This document shows, piece after piece, positions 12,612-22,418 of a stretch of DNA of 64,000 bases. Origin of the DNA: Diphasiastrum complanatum (taxonomy: Eukaryota; Streptophyta; Lycopodiopsida; Lycopodiales; Lycopodiaceae). Each line of letters begins with the position of its first letter. The first letter of the stretch is position 1. Where the stretch lies: assembly GCA_029204225.1 (NCBI GenBank), contig CM055111.1, positions 1,198,453 through 1,262,452 of the forward strand. Direction: 5' to 3'. The notes under the pieces are model-generated. The model was not told the origin of the DNA. It saw only the letters and a program-made list of their open reading frames with translations, and did not search any database. A program made the position numbers and the translations under genes.

Positions 12612-13560
12612 CTCCCTCTTCAACTAGTTTTGGCATAGTTTTAACCATACTACTTTGATCCAACTTTAGAATGATCTCCATCCTAAGTATAGATCTCCTT
12701 TCTAAGGTTCTAAAGTATCTTTCATAATTGATATAGAGAATAGTGTCCAAATTGGGTGTTTCACTATCTCTTACATCAATTTTACACATCAAGATATAAC
12801 TAGAACATGAAGAACCAAATAGAAAGTGAATGAAATGATTCCTCCATGTTTCAAACTTTGAACTCTCTGGAAAATTACAACAACCAAACCATAAATGTGA
12901 ATGATCATCCAATGCTTGCTTGTATCCTCCATATTTGTCCTTTCTTGATATGTCTCCACCATAAACTCCATGAATGAGCCTCCATCTCCATCTTGCCACA
13001 AGATATCATCAACACTTGATGACTTGGCCATGAATGAGTGACATAATGAACCTCCAATAGCTTCACTTCCATGAGCAAAACTAGCCAAGAATGCTAGTAC
13101 AACTCCAACAATAAGATATTGCAAGACAATGTAGCTAGTTTGTCCATATCTTGACAATTTGCACACATTCACATGAAATAGCTCAAACATGAGATAGAAC
13201 AAGTAAAGCAAACTTGAAAAACACTTCTTTGCTGCTCCTTTGACCTTATTTGAGTTTAAAGTCTCCTGAAAAAACATATCCATAGCATCTTTGCCAAATA
13301 ACCTTCCTTTGATGCTCTTGACTAGCTCCAAATTGCCACCTTTCCTTTGGTGTTGTTGAAGCCCTTTGAGACCAACCTCTTGATTTTCCATTTCACCATC
13401 AAATTCATTGAACAAAATTTGTTTTCCAGATCCATTACTTAATTTTCCAGCATGAAAACCATGAGAACCAATATCCATTTGCATAGCATCATCTACACAA
13501 GAAGATTCTCCAAAACATGTGAGTAAAGCAAAGTGAGTCGTTTCCACTTGCTTACCTTTC
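12607..13560 (-). pseudogene. Element F: unknown coding block in place of Copia reverse transcriptase
   Basis: A 252-codon frame (13547-12789) opens with a Copia-like linker (GKQVETTHFALLTC) and then turns into sequence that is not integrase, reverse transcriptase or RNase H. A second frame (12999-12607), shifted by one base near 12985, continues it and ends KLVEEGV at the polypurine tract. The block from about 13514 to 12630 is homologous, at roughly 80 percent nucleotide identity by eye, to 55937-57002. Shared protein landmarks are NLELVKSIKG, KVKGAAKKC, SSLLYLFYLMFE, EAIGGSLCHS, CKIDVR and DTILYINY. One segment (around YLIVGVVLAFLASF) is hydrophobic. I do not recognise the family. It may be a captured host gene fragment carried by a non-autonomous Copia lineage. 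Confidence 0.6.
12612..12621 (-). promoter_or_regulatory. Polypurine tract of element F
   Basis: The minus strand reads GAAGAGGGAG directly before the LTR start TGTGAG. As in Copia A, the tract is translated (Glu-Glu-Gly) and the stop codon TGA is supplied by the first bases of the LTR. Confidence 0.75.
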
Positions 13561-14395
13561 TCTTGAACATCAAAGAGATCAAAGATATGAACATCTTCAG
13601 ACCTGAACCTCTAGAAATAATCCCTCTCAAACATACGATCTAGATCCAACAAGCTCTCATCAATGCTTGATCTCAAATTTTCACAAAGATTAGTGAAAAC
13701 AATGTCACCATCATAAATCAAAAGATCGATTCCAAACTTTCCATCCAACAAGATGAGTATCAAACCTAATAAATCCAGCCTTCTTGTGTCCATAACAAAC
13801 CTCAATAAGATCACCAATGAGATCTCCCTTGCCTTGAAGAAATTGCCTCTCGATTTGTTCCATGTAGTCTTCTCCAACCAACCTTTTGCCATCTTGATCA
13901 TGAGTGATCAATTCACAATGGTAGAATTCTTTGAGTTGATGCAGAGATGTGAGATCCATGCCTTGGATCTTCCCAAGAACAAATCTTTCATTGCCCTTTC
14001 CTCATAAGACTCCCTCTTAATGATTGCATCATAAGAAGTAGAAATCTCAAAAGCATTAGAAGCCATGAAAAAAATGATTAGTACCTTCAACATAAGGATG
14101 ATTGAAGTACTCTTTTTTTTCAAACAAGAACTTCTATTCAATGACTTAGGTAATGACTCGTATGATAATGAATCTTCCTCACTATCATTCACAATGAATC
14201 ATTCAAATAACATCCTACTTTAAACTCTTCACATACTTCTCTTCTTCTTGACTTGTGACTATCTCCCTCACCAAGTCTCATGATAAAACCATTTGATCTA
14301 CTCTCTTTATGAAGACATGTGACTCCACTTGCTACAAAAATGACTTTCTTGGACTCGTCACAAAAGAATGTAGAAGAACCATATTCTTCATGCAT
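13561..14395 (-). pseudogene. Unrecognised coding-like region of element F
   Basis: Overlapping minus-strand frames at 14395-14189, 14192-13908, 13959-13711 and 13901-13611 suggest one broken coding region with frameshifts. Visible features are a Glu/Asp/Ser-rich stretch (SEEDSLSYESLPK), a hydrophobic segment (SIILMLKVLIIFFM) and a polar segment (HQLKEFYHCELITHDQDGK). No retroelement domain was recognised and it has no counterpart in the 55.6-57.6 kb copy. It lies directly 5' of the unknown block and may belong to the same captured sequence, or it may be host DNA. Confidence 0.3.
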
Positions 14396-15090
14396 GCCCC
14401 TTGTCGTGAATCTATCACAAATTTGTTTCTAATCACGTTCGTTTGGTTTTCTTTTGCAAAAAATTTCAGGACCCTAAGCAAGCAACTATAGATCACAGAA
14501 CATAAAAGATTCGAACAATCAAGATCACGAGAACAATGAGATGGAGAAGAGAGCAGTCATATTATCTGTTTTTGAGTTTCGAGTAAGTTGTTCAGTGTCT
14601 CGTCATTGGTGGCCTGACGCTCAACTCAATCTTTGTGTTCTGCTCGTTGGCAGACTTTCATACACAACTATTCTCTCTATTTTTTGTCTCTCTATCATCT
14701 TCTTGTGTTGATCAAAGATTGTGTATATATCTCCACTGTGTGGAGTTTACAAGACAGCTATCAGAGAATTACAAGACAAGTCAATGCTAATCAACTAGTT
14801 AGTTATTGTATGTTATCGCTACTCTTTCAGCTGAGCGTGAAGTACAATACACCACGCTCGTTGAGCTGCCAGTTGGCAGTGCGAATTGTTTTCCTTCATC
14901 TTCATTTCATTTCATTTGTTTCATGTCTTTCGTTTCATGCTTTCTGGTCTTCAAGGTATGTTCGACCTTCGGGGTATGTTCGCCCTTCGACCTTCACTTT
15001 GTTTCACTTCGTCACTTTCACGACAAAGTTGTAGTAGTTCACAATTTCTGACACTCTCTCTTGAACCTTGCAACTTTGTGTATTCAATCC

Positions 15091-15212
<122 letters not shown>

Positions 15213-15327
15213 AACAATATAAAATTTTGTTGTTTTATTTATTTTTATGATGATGCTAAATGTGCAATGACATGATGGAAAGCACAATTTTTTTTTTTTG
15301 CTTGTGTTGTGGTGATAAAAATAAATA

Positions 15328-15332
<5 letters not shown>

Positions 15333-15398
<66 letters not shown>
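15333..15398. repeat. (AG)n microsatellite
   Basis: About 33 uninterrupted AG units. It is complementary to the (TC)n tract 120 bp to the left, so the two could pair as a long hairpin. Confidence 0.98.
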
Positions 15399-15400
<2 letters not shown>

Positions 15401-15865
15401 GTGATCCATGTTTCAATATGTTTTTCTCAACACTCCACAGCTGTGTAGTTTATCGCTAGTGGTGTGTACATTTGGTTCATTGGGACTTTGCGATAATAAA
15501 GATTACGAGTTGCATGAAGTGGTTGAAAGGTTGGTAGGAAAAACTAGTGCTCTTTTTCTAGCCTTGGAGGCATTCTAGCTCTAGAATACTGAGGGATGTG
15601 CTCTATCAGTGCATTTCATGTGCGCAATGACAAGGCATTAGGAGGCGCATTGCTTGGATGCAGACTTTGACACATTGGTTTGTTTGGAGGTGGTCGTTTT
15701 GACGCTCTATTGCATGGTTGTGAGCAGTAATAAAGTTGAGCCTGCAGCCGTCAACTGGGATACATTTGTGAACATATATTGTGAATGGACGTAGTTAGAA
15801 TGAAAGTTTTTCTAAAGTGCTAAAAGTTTTTCTAAGAATTATTTGTCATCTCCTTGATTGATATA

Positions 15866-15870
15866 GCAAA
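15866..15870. repeat. Target-site duplication of Copia A, left copy
   Basis: GCAAA directly precedes the LTR and is repeated exactly at 22302-22306 after the other LTR. Confidence 0.95.
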
Positions 15871-16525
15871 TGTGAAAAATACAGATCCTAAGTGGATCTA
15901 AACTCCAAGATCATTGGCTTGAATGCTTGCACTCCAAACTACATAAGCTAGGAATTGGCAACACATTCTATGCTACCTAGAATGCAAAGAACTTGATCAA
16001 AAAGCATTTATCACAAATGGAAACTTCCATAAACATCAAGTGCGGCCCAAAATAGCATTATACAGTCCATAATACATCAGCCTACCACTTTTGGAAAGCA
16101 CCTAAGATCATACACAATAGCTTGAAGACAATACACACAACAATGCTCTCAATGGAGGAAGAAACAATGACAATGATCTATTGATCTCAATGAAGCATAC
16201 AAAAGGTTTCTCCAACCTGTTCTCCACTACTTCCCTACTATTTATGGATGAGGAAGATGACTCTCTCTCCTCTCTCTAGAAGGTACTTGACCCTAGATAT
16301 TCCCTATATAGGAAAAATAGCTAAAAATGGCTTATATGACCAAAATACATCAAAATGGTCTCATTTTGAAGGGTATGAAGTTTGACACTTCATCATACTG
16401 AAAAAATACAGTAAATAAAAACATTGTGGCCTGGTTCACACGTGTGAAACTCCAGAACCAAAACTATTTACAATTTTAGCCAATTTAGGCCTCAAACTAG
16501 CTAGGAAATGTTGACAATTTTCACA
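15871..16525 (-). repeat. Copia A 3' LTR
   Basis: 655 bp; on the minus strand it begins TGTGAAAATTGTC and ends TTTTTCACA. A TATA-like CTATATAGG lies at about 16312-16304, and the 14-bp palindrome TTCACACGTGTGAA at 16435-16448 is upstream of it in U3. The first five bases supply the stop codon of gag-pol. Confidence 0.95.
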
Positions 16526-19500
16526 CTCCCTCTTCAACATTGGATGCTAGTTTCAACATAGTCTTTGAGCACATTCCAAGATTAGATCTATGCATTAAAT
16601 ATAGGTCCTTTCCCAATGGTTTGGTGAAGATATCAGCCACACACTCCTTTGAAGAGACATGTTGAAGCTCCACCTCTTTGGCAATGACTTGATCTCTCAC
16701 AAAATGGTGAGCAATCTCAATGTGCTTGCTCCTTGCATGAAAAACAGGATTGCTTGCCAAGCTTTGGGCTGAAAGGTTATCACAAAGTATGATTGGAGTC
16801 TTCTCTGGTTCCAGCAAGTGAAGATCCAATAACATCCTCTTGATCCAAAGAATCTCCTTGGTGCATGTTGTTAATGCCTTGTACTCGGCTTCGGTGGAAG
16901 ATAGAGAGATAGTTGGTTGCTTCTTTGATAGCCATGAGACCACTCCATCTCCAAGATAGATTGCAAAGGCACTTGTTGACTTCCTATCCATTTGATCACC
17001 TGCAAAATCTGAATCTGAAAATCCACAAAGGTTAGGTGTAGTACCTCCATACAAGATGCCAAAATCTCTAGATCCCGAGATGTATCTAAGTACTCTCTTT
17101 CCTAGCTTCCAATGAGCCTCACTAGGATCTTGCATAAATTGACTTAGTTTACCAACCACAAAGCTTAGATCAGGTCTTGTGATGGTTAACCATATAAGAG
17201 ATCCTATTAGCTTTCTATAGAGAGTAATGTCCTTGAAGGATCTTTCATTACTTCTTGTAGTTAGCTTTACATTTGATTCCATAGGAGTAGAAACAACTTT
17301 ACAATCTTCCATATGAAACCTTTTTAGAATAGAGTTAACATACTTTTCTTGACATATGAATGTAGATTTAGAAGTTCTAATAATCTCTATTCCTAAGATA
17401 TAATGAAGTTTACCAAGATCTTGAATTTCAAACTCTCTTTTGAGTGCCATCTTGATTTCATCTATATCTAGATTGTTACCACCACTTAAGATAATGTCAT
17501 CAACATAGATCAAAAGTAAAGTGATATCATTTTCATTCAATCTAAAGTAGAGAGAATGATCATACTCACTCATAACAAAGTTTTGAGAAAGTAAGAAGGA
17601 ATTGAGCTTAGCATACCAACTCCTTGGTGCTTGCTTTAGCCCATACAAACTCTTTTGGAGATAGCACACATGATTAGGCTCATCATGTGAAACATAGCCC
17701 TCGGGTTGCTCCATGTAAATATCTTCTTCAAGATCACCATTCAAGAAGGCATTAGTAACATCCATTTTCCACATATCCCAATCATAAAGAGTTGCAAGAG
17801 AGATTAGGATTCGAATAGTTACCATCTTTGCCACGGGTGCAAAGGTCTCATCATAGTCAATACCATATTCTTGAGCATACCCCTTTGCCACCAACCTTGC
17901 CTTGTACTTGTTGATTGATCCATCTTGATTTGTCTTGATCTTGAAGATCCACTTACAACCAATTGCCTTCTTGTCCTTTGGAAGCTTTACCAACCTCCAT
18001 GTGTTGCTTTTGATGAGTGCTTGATTCTCATGATCCATGGCTTGGATCCATTCCTTCTTTTGAATTGCTTCACCTACACAAGTTGGTTCATCAAAAGAGG
18101 TAAGAAAAGCAAAGTTAGAGTTGTCCACCACTTGCTTTCCTTTTTCATCATAGGTTAGCCTTGATGGCTTAGCCCTTTGCCTTTGAGTCTTCCTTGAAGT
18201 TTGCTTTGGAGTGGCATCTCCATCTTCATCCAAGACATCTTGCACATCATGATGATTAGTAGGCACATCAACATCAACATCAACAACATTGGAAACATTC
18301 TCTTCATGAAAGATGACATCCCTACTTATGACAACTTTCTTTGTAGAAGGAATGTACACTTTGTAAGCCTTGCTTACTTCACTATAGCCAACAAACACAC
18401 CCTTCTTTGATGAAGGATCTTCTTTAGTTCTATCATCAAGTGTGATATTGACAAAACATGTACATCCAAAGATCCTACAATGCTTGACACTCGGCCTTCT
18501 ACCATAAAGAACCTCATGAGGAGTTTTACCATCCAAGGAAGCACTTGTCCATCTATTACATAGATAGTTAGCACATGCTAAAGCTTCCCCCCAAAAAGAC
18601 TTAGCAAGATTAGCATGTAGTCTCATTGCCTTGGCACATTCACAAAGGGTTCTATTCTTCCTCTCGGCCACTCCATTCTGTTGTGGAGTCCTAGGACTAG
18701 ACATCTCCCTCTTAATCCCATGTGCTATACAAAAGTCTTTGAACCTATTTGAGGTGTATTCCCCTCCATTATCAGATCTTAAGCATTTGATCTTTGTATT
18801 GAATTGGTTTTCCATTTCATTCTTGAACTTGACAAATGCAGCAAACACTTCATCCTTACTTTTAAGAAGATAGATCCAAGTATACCTACTAAAGTCATCA
18901 ATGAAAGTTGCATACATCTTTGCCCCACCATTGCTAGTTGTACTAGAAGAATGAATATCAGAATGCACAAGTTGAAAAGCTTTTTTAGATCTAGAAGTAG
19001 ATCTAGAATAAGCAAGTCTATGAGATTTGGACAAGGCACAATGTTCACAAACACTATTGTTTGCAACAAGACTTTTAGGGAGACCAAGAACAAGCTCTTT
19101 CTTTGCCATTACCTCCAAAGGTTTGAAGTTGGGATTGCCCAACCTCTTGTGCCAAACTTCTTGGTTTGTCAATTGCTCCCTAGCCATACATCCTTCATGA
19201 TTAGAGATCACACATGCATCAAGCTTGAAAAGTTTACCATGCCTCCTACCTTGAGCAATCAAGGATCCACATTTACTTATCAAACATGCATCTCCAATGA
19301 ACTCCACATCAAGTCCTTTGTCAATCATTTGACTTACACTAAGCAAATTCTTAGTGATTGAAGGAATGTACAAAACATTTTCAAGATTTGCTTTCCTATT
19401 TGTTGAAAGGGAAATAGGAATAGTGCCTATGCCTTTGATGTCACATTGACCATCATTTGCAGTGTAGATGATGTTACCTTCTCCCTCATAAGACAATAAG

Positions 19501-20474
19501 GATGTAAAGTATTCCTTATGTCTTGTCATGTGAGATGAGGCTCCACTATCAATCCACCAAGGATCATTATCATCTATGTTGGCTAACAAACTTGAAGTCA
19601 TAACAAGTGATTCACATGTGTTATGTTCTTCCTCATCTATTGTAAGATTTCCTTGCCTCTCTCCTTGCTCTCTTTTCTTCTTATAACATTCATTTGCAAA
19701 ATGACCTTTTATCCCACAATAAAAGCACTTGAACTTTGACTTATTGTTCTTAGTAGAAGAGGAAGAGGAAGAGTGATCATCATGATCAAAGTTACCACCT
19801 TTGGACCATTTCCCTTTGCCTTTACCTTTGCCCTTGAATTTGCCTTTTGTGAAGAAAGCCTCTTCACCTCCACCTTGCAAGGATGCACCATCAAGCTTTG
19901 ATTGCAACCTATGTTCTTCAGCCAATAAGATTTCTTGCAAGTCAACCACACTTGGCAAGACTCTTTGAATGGCAAAACTTTGCACAAGGTTAGCATGTTC
20001 ATTTAGCAAACCATTCAACATAACTTGGACTATTTCACCATCTTTTATGTTCTCATCAATGCATGCTAAATCATCACTTAGGGACTTAACTCTCAAGATA
20101 AATGCATGAGCACTTTCACCCTCTCTTTGCCTACTAGAAAATATTTGTCTCCTTAGGGTCAATACCCTAGATGTGGACTTTGATTCAAAGAGCTTCTTTA
20201 AGGCATTCCATGCCTCACTTGCACTTTGACACTTTCCAACTTCCTTGAGAAGTTCATTTGTAACATTCATTTTAATGATATGAAGAGCCCTTTTGGCCTT
20301 CTTATCAAACCTTTGTTGCTCTTGAAGTGTGAGAGGTCTCTCTTCAATTTCTGCAACTATGTCCATGAGTTCATTCAACTCAAGTAAGGACTCCATCCTC
20401 ACTTTCCAAGTAGAGTAGTTTGATGAACTCAACCTTTCACTAGACTCTAGCATGATCCCACCATTGGAAGCCAT
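16521..20474 (-). CDS. gag-pol: Copia A Gag-Pol polyprotein, intact (1317 aa)
   Basis: It encodes all functions for copy-and-paste transposition. Domains in order: Gag (about 15-200); zinc knuckle CFYCGIKGHFANEC (250-263) after a Lys/Gly-rich stretch; aspartic protease with DSGAS (309-313); GAG-pre-integrase zinc region (H442 to C479); integrase with a D505, D568, E604 triad (DD35E spacing); reverse transcriptase with NAFLNG (908-913) and YVDD (990-993); RNase H with D1154, E1196 and D1232. Integrase precedes reverse transcriptase, which defines Ty1/copia. No stop or frameshift interrupts it. The start MASNGG is the first Met of the frame and fits the usual Copia Gag start. The last codons are encoded by the polypurine tract and the TGA stop lies in the LTR. 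Gag and Pol share one frame, so Gag excess would need proteolysis or splicing. Confidence 0.95.
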   Translation of the reverse strand: MASNGGIMLESSERLSSSNYSTWKVRMESLLELNELMDIVAEIEERPLTLQEQQRFDKKAKRALHIIKMNVTNELLKEVGKCQSASEAWNALKKLFESKSTSRVLTLRRQIFSSRQREGESAHAFILRVKSLSDDLACIDENIKDGEIVQVMLNGLLNEHANLVQSFAIQRVLPSVVDLQEILLAEEHRLQSKLDGASLQGGGEEAFFTKGKFKGKGKGKGKWSKGGNFDHDDHSSSSSSTKNNKSKFKCFYCGIKGHFANECYKKKREQGERQGNLTIDEEEHNTCESLVMTSSLLANIDDNDPWWIDSGASSHMTRHKEYFTSLLSYEGEGNIIYTANDGQCDIKGIGTIPISLSTNRKANLENVLYIPSITKNLLSVSQMIDKGLDVEFIGDACLISKCGSLIAQGRRHGKLFKLDACVISNHEGCMAREQLTNQEVWHKRLGNPNFKPLEVMAKKELVLGLPKSLVANNSVCEHCALSKSHRLAYSRSTSRSKKAFQLVHSDIHSSSTTSNGGAKMYATFIDDFSRYTWIYLLKSKDEVFAAFVKFKNEMENQFNTKIKCLRSDNGGEYTSNRFKDFCIAHGIKREMSSPRTPQQNGVAERKNRTLCECAKAMRLHANLAKSFWGEALACANYLCNRWTSASLDGKTPHEVLYGRRPSVKHCRIFGCTCFVNITLDDRTKEDPSSKKGVFVGYSEVSKAYKVYIPSTKKVVISRDVIFHEENVSNVVDVDVDVPTNHHDVQDVLDEDGDATPKQTSRKTQRQRAKPSRLTYDEKGKQVVDNSNFAFLTSFDEPTCVGEAIQKKEWIQAMDHENQALIKSNTWRLVKLPKDKKAIGCKWIFKIKTNQDGSINKYKARLVAKGYAQEYGIDYDETFAPVAKMVTIRILISLATLYDWDMWKMDVTNAFLNGDLEEDIYMEQPEGYVSHDEPNHVCYLQKSLYGLKQAPRSWYAKLNSFLLSQNFVMSEYDHSLYFRLNENDITLLLIYVDDIILSGGNNLDIDEIKMALKREFEIQDLGKLHYILGIEIIRTSKSTFICQEKYVNSILKRFHMEDCKVVSTPMESNVKLTTRSNERSFKDITLYRKLIGSLIWLTITRPDLSFVVGKLSQFMQDPSEAHWKLGKRVLRYISGSRDFGILYGGTTPNLCGFSDSDFAGDQMDRKSTSAFAIYLGDGVVSWLSKKQPTISLSSTEAEYKALTTCTKEILWIKRMLLDLHLLEPEKTPIILCDNLSAQSLASNPVFHARSKHIEIAHHFVRDQVIAKEVELQHVSSKECVADIFTKPLGKDLYLMHRSNLGMCSKTMLKLASNVEEGV
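16526..16535 (-). promoter_or_regulatory. Polypurine tract of Copia A, inside the coding frame
   Basis: The minus strand reads GAAGAGGGAG immediately before the 3' LTR (TGTGAAAA). It primes plus-strand DNA synthesis and at the same time encodes the C-terminal Glu-Glu-Gly. Confidence 0.9.
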
Positions 20475-21634
20475 GATTCTAATGTTTCTTCAACTTTTAG
20501 GTTCTGTCCTAAAGCACTTAGCACTCACTTTTCTCTCAACAAATGATAGATAAAGAGATCTATGAAGATTTAGGACCCTAAAACACTTCTATCTTGAACC
20601 TAGATGGTTTCCAAGCATAGAAAGGAAGATTGAAACACATGCAACACTTTGCACACACTAAGAATGGATTACAAAATCAAACCAACCTGAACACACTCTT
20701 GCTTAATCTCTCAAACTTTCCAGCAAGTGACCAAATCAAGTTATGGTGTGAAGAGTTACTTGCATTCTTAGAAAATACCCAAAACTAGGATGCCAAGATT
20801 ACCTAGTAATGAACAAACTTGATCAACATATGATCAACACACTAAGATATTGATTCAACCTGTAAAACCACATGTAAACCACACTTCTAAAAGTTTATAA
20901 ACTCCAGCAAGTGATAAATACAAGATTTAGAGGTGAATGAATGAGCACACTTAGTGAATCACAAGACTAGCTTCACTATCTTGTCAAATCTTGGTGTTTA
21001 GATGTAGATCTAAGATCACTTCACATGAGAATGTTCCTCAACCTGTTAAGAACCTGAAAACACACTTGCATAATGGTTAACACCTTCCAGCAAATGCTCC
21101 AATCAAATTACATAAGGAGAGTTACTTACATGCTCAACAAAGTACACCAAAATTTATGCCAAAATTGATGACAATCTTTACAATATGCTCTTCACAATGG
21201 AGCTTGCAATATGTTCACCCAAAAAAGGGGATCTTTCATCCAAATGGGAGCTTTGCTCAGCCTTTAGGAGAATTACAACTCACTCAAAAGAGCATTTGTC
21301 ATCCACTTAAGGAGAAGTTTCATCCACTTAAGGAGAGTGTTCATCCAAGAATGGAGATTGTCAACAATAGGATTGAAAAGAACATTGTTAGTATTGAATA
21401 TGCACAAGCCTCACAATAACAAATGATTAGGTGTTATGATCTGATCCAAAATAGTTTCTTTTCAGCCTCTGATCTTCAATAGACCTGAAATATGCTTTTG
21501 ATCCACAAGTTCAACTCACAAAACAAAGGTTAGTAAGATTTGATCAACAAAGCAATGCAAAATCATGCTAGAACTTGATCAAACATCCAAATATCACCAA
21601 AAATGGAATACTTACTATAAATAGAAGCCAACCA
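20475..21634 (-). repeat. Copia A leader with degenerate ~184-bp tandem units
   Basis: The 1.16-kb untranslated leader contains at least four diverged units on the plus strand. Equivalent positions of the motif C(C/A)A(G/A)CAA(G/A)TG occur near 20536, 20720, 20904 and 21087, spaced 184, 184 and 183 bp. Each is preceded about 30-50 bp earlier by CAACCTG or a variant. A further partial unit may lie near 21480. A smaller direct repeat of CATCCACTTAAGGAGA occurs near 21300-21340. A plus-strand frame over 21156-21419 is antisense and is not proposed as a gene. Confidence 0.6.
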
Positions 21635-21646
21635 GCTCTGATACCA
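21635..21646 (-). promoter_or_regulatory. Primer-binding site of Copia A (initiator-Met tRNA)
   Basis: TGGTATCAGAGC on the minus strand begins directly after the 5' LTR with no spacer. This is the classic plant Copia site complementary to the 3' end of initiator methionine tRNA. Confidence 0.95.
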
Positions 21647-22301
21647 TGTGAAAAATACAGATCCTAAGTGGATCTAAACTCCAAGATCATTGGCTTGAAT
21701 GCTTGCACTCCAAACTACATAAGCTAGGAATTGACAACACATTCTATGCTACCTAGAATGCAAAGAACTTGATCAAAAAGCATTTATCACAAATGGAAAC
21801 TTCCATAAACATCAAGTGCGGCCCAAAATAGCATTATACAGTCCATAATACATCAGCCTACCACTTTTGGAAAGCACCTAAGATCATACACAATAGCTTG
21901 AAGACAATACACACAACAATGCTCTCAATGGAGGAAGAAACAATGACAATGATCTATTGATCTCAATGAAGCATACAAAAGGTTTCTCCAACCTGTTCTC
22001 CACGACTTCCCTACTATTTATGGATGAGAAAGATGACTCTCTCTCCTCTCTCTAGAAGGTACTTGACCCTAGATATTCCCTATATAGGAAAAATAGCTAA
22101 AAATGGCTTATATGACCAAAATACATCAAAATGGTCTCATTTTGAAGGGTATGAAGTTTGACACTTCATCATACTGAAAAAATACAGTAAATAAAAACAT
22201 TGTGGCCTGGTTCACACGTGTGAAACTCCAGAACCAAAACTATTTACAATTTTAGCCAATTTAGGCCTCAAACTAGCTAGGAAATGTTGACAATTTTCAC
22301 A
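21647..22301 (-). repeat. Copia A 5' LTR
   Basis: 655 bp, same ends as the 3' LTR, differing at three substitutions by eye. The palindrome TTCACACGTGTGAA is at 22211-22224. Followed on the plus strand by the target duplication GCAAA at 22302-22306. Confidence 0.95.
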
Positions 22302-22306
22302 GCAAA
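22302..22306. repeat. Target-site duplication of Copia A, right copy
   Basis: GCAAA, identical to 15866-15870. Confidence 0.95.
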
Positions 22307-22418
22307 TTGTTTGTGATACCTACTAAGACCATCATTACATATTAAGAATATAGAAGACACAAAAATTTGTTTGTAACATGCTATGTGACTCTTCTATGGT
22401 CATCATTTATTTGGATAT

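Larger units (their letters stand above)
15871..22301 (-). mobile_element. Copia A, complete Ty1/copia retrotransposon
   Basis: The element is 6431 bp in minus orientation. It has two 655-bp LTRs (15871-16525 and 21647-22301), a GCAAA duplication on both sides, an initiator-Met primer-binding site at 21635-21646, a polypurine tract at 16526-16535 and one unbroken gag-pol frame at 20474-16521. By eye the two LTRs differ at three substitutions (3/655, about 0.46 percent) and no indels, so insertion is recent relative to B and C. It interrupts Copia D just downstream of D's protease region. The intact frame, termini and priming sites make it the only element here that looks autonomous. Confidence 0.95.

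Noticed and set aside
18804-19361. Plus-strand 185-codon frame inside Copia A
   Set aside because: It is a shadow of the intact minus-strand gag-pol integrase region.
21156-21419. Plus-strand 87-codon frame with repeated HPLKE-like units in the Copia A leader
   Set aside because: It is antisense to the element and the repeats follow from the nucleotide repeats of the leader.
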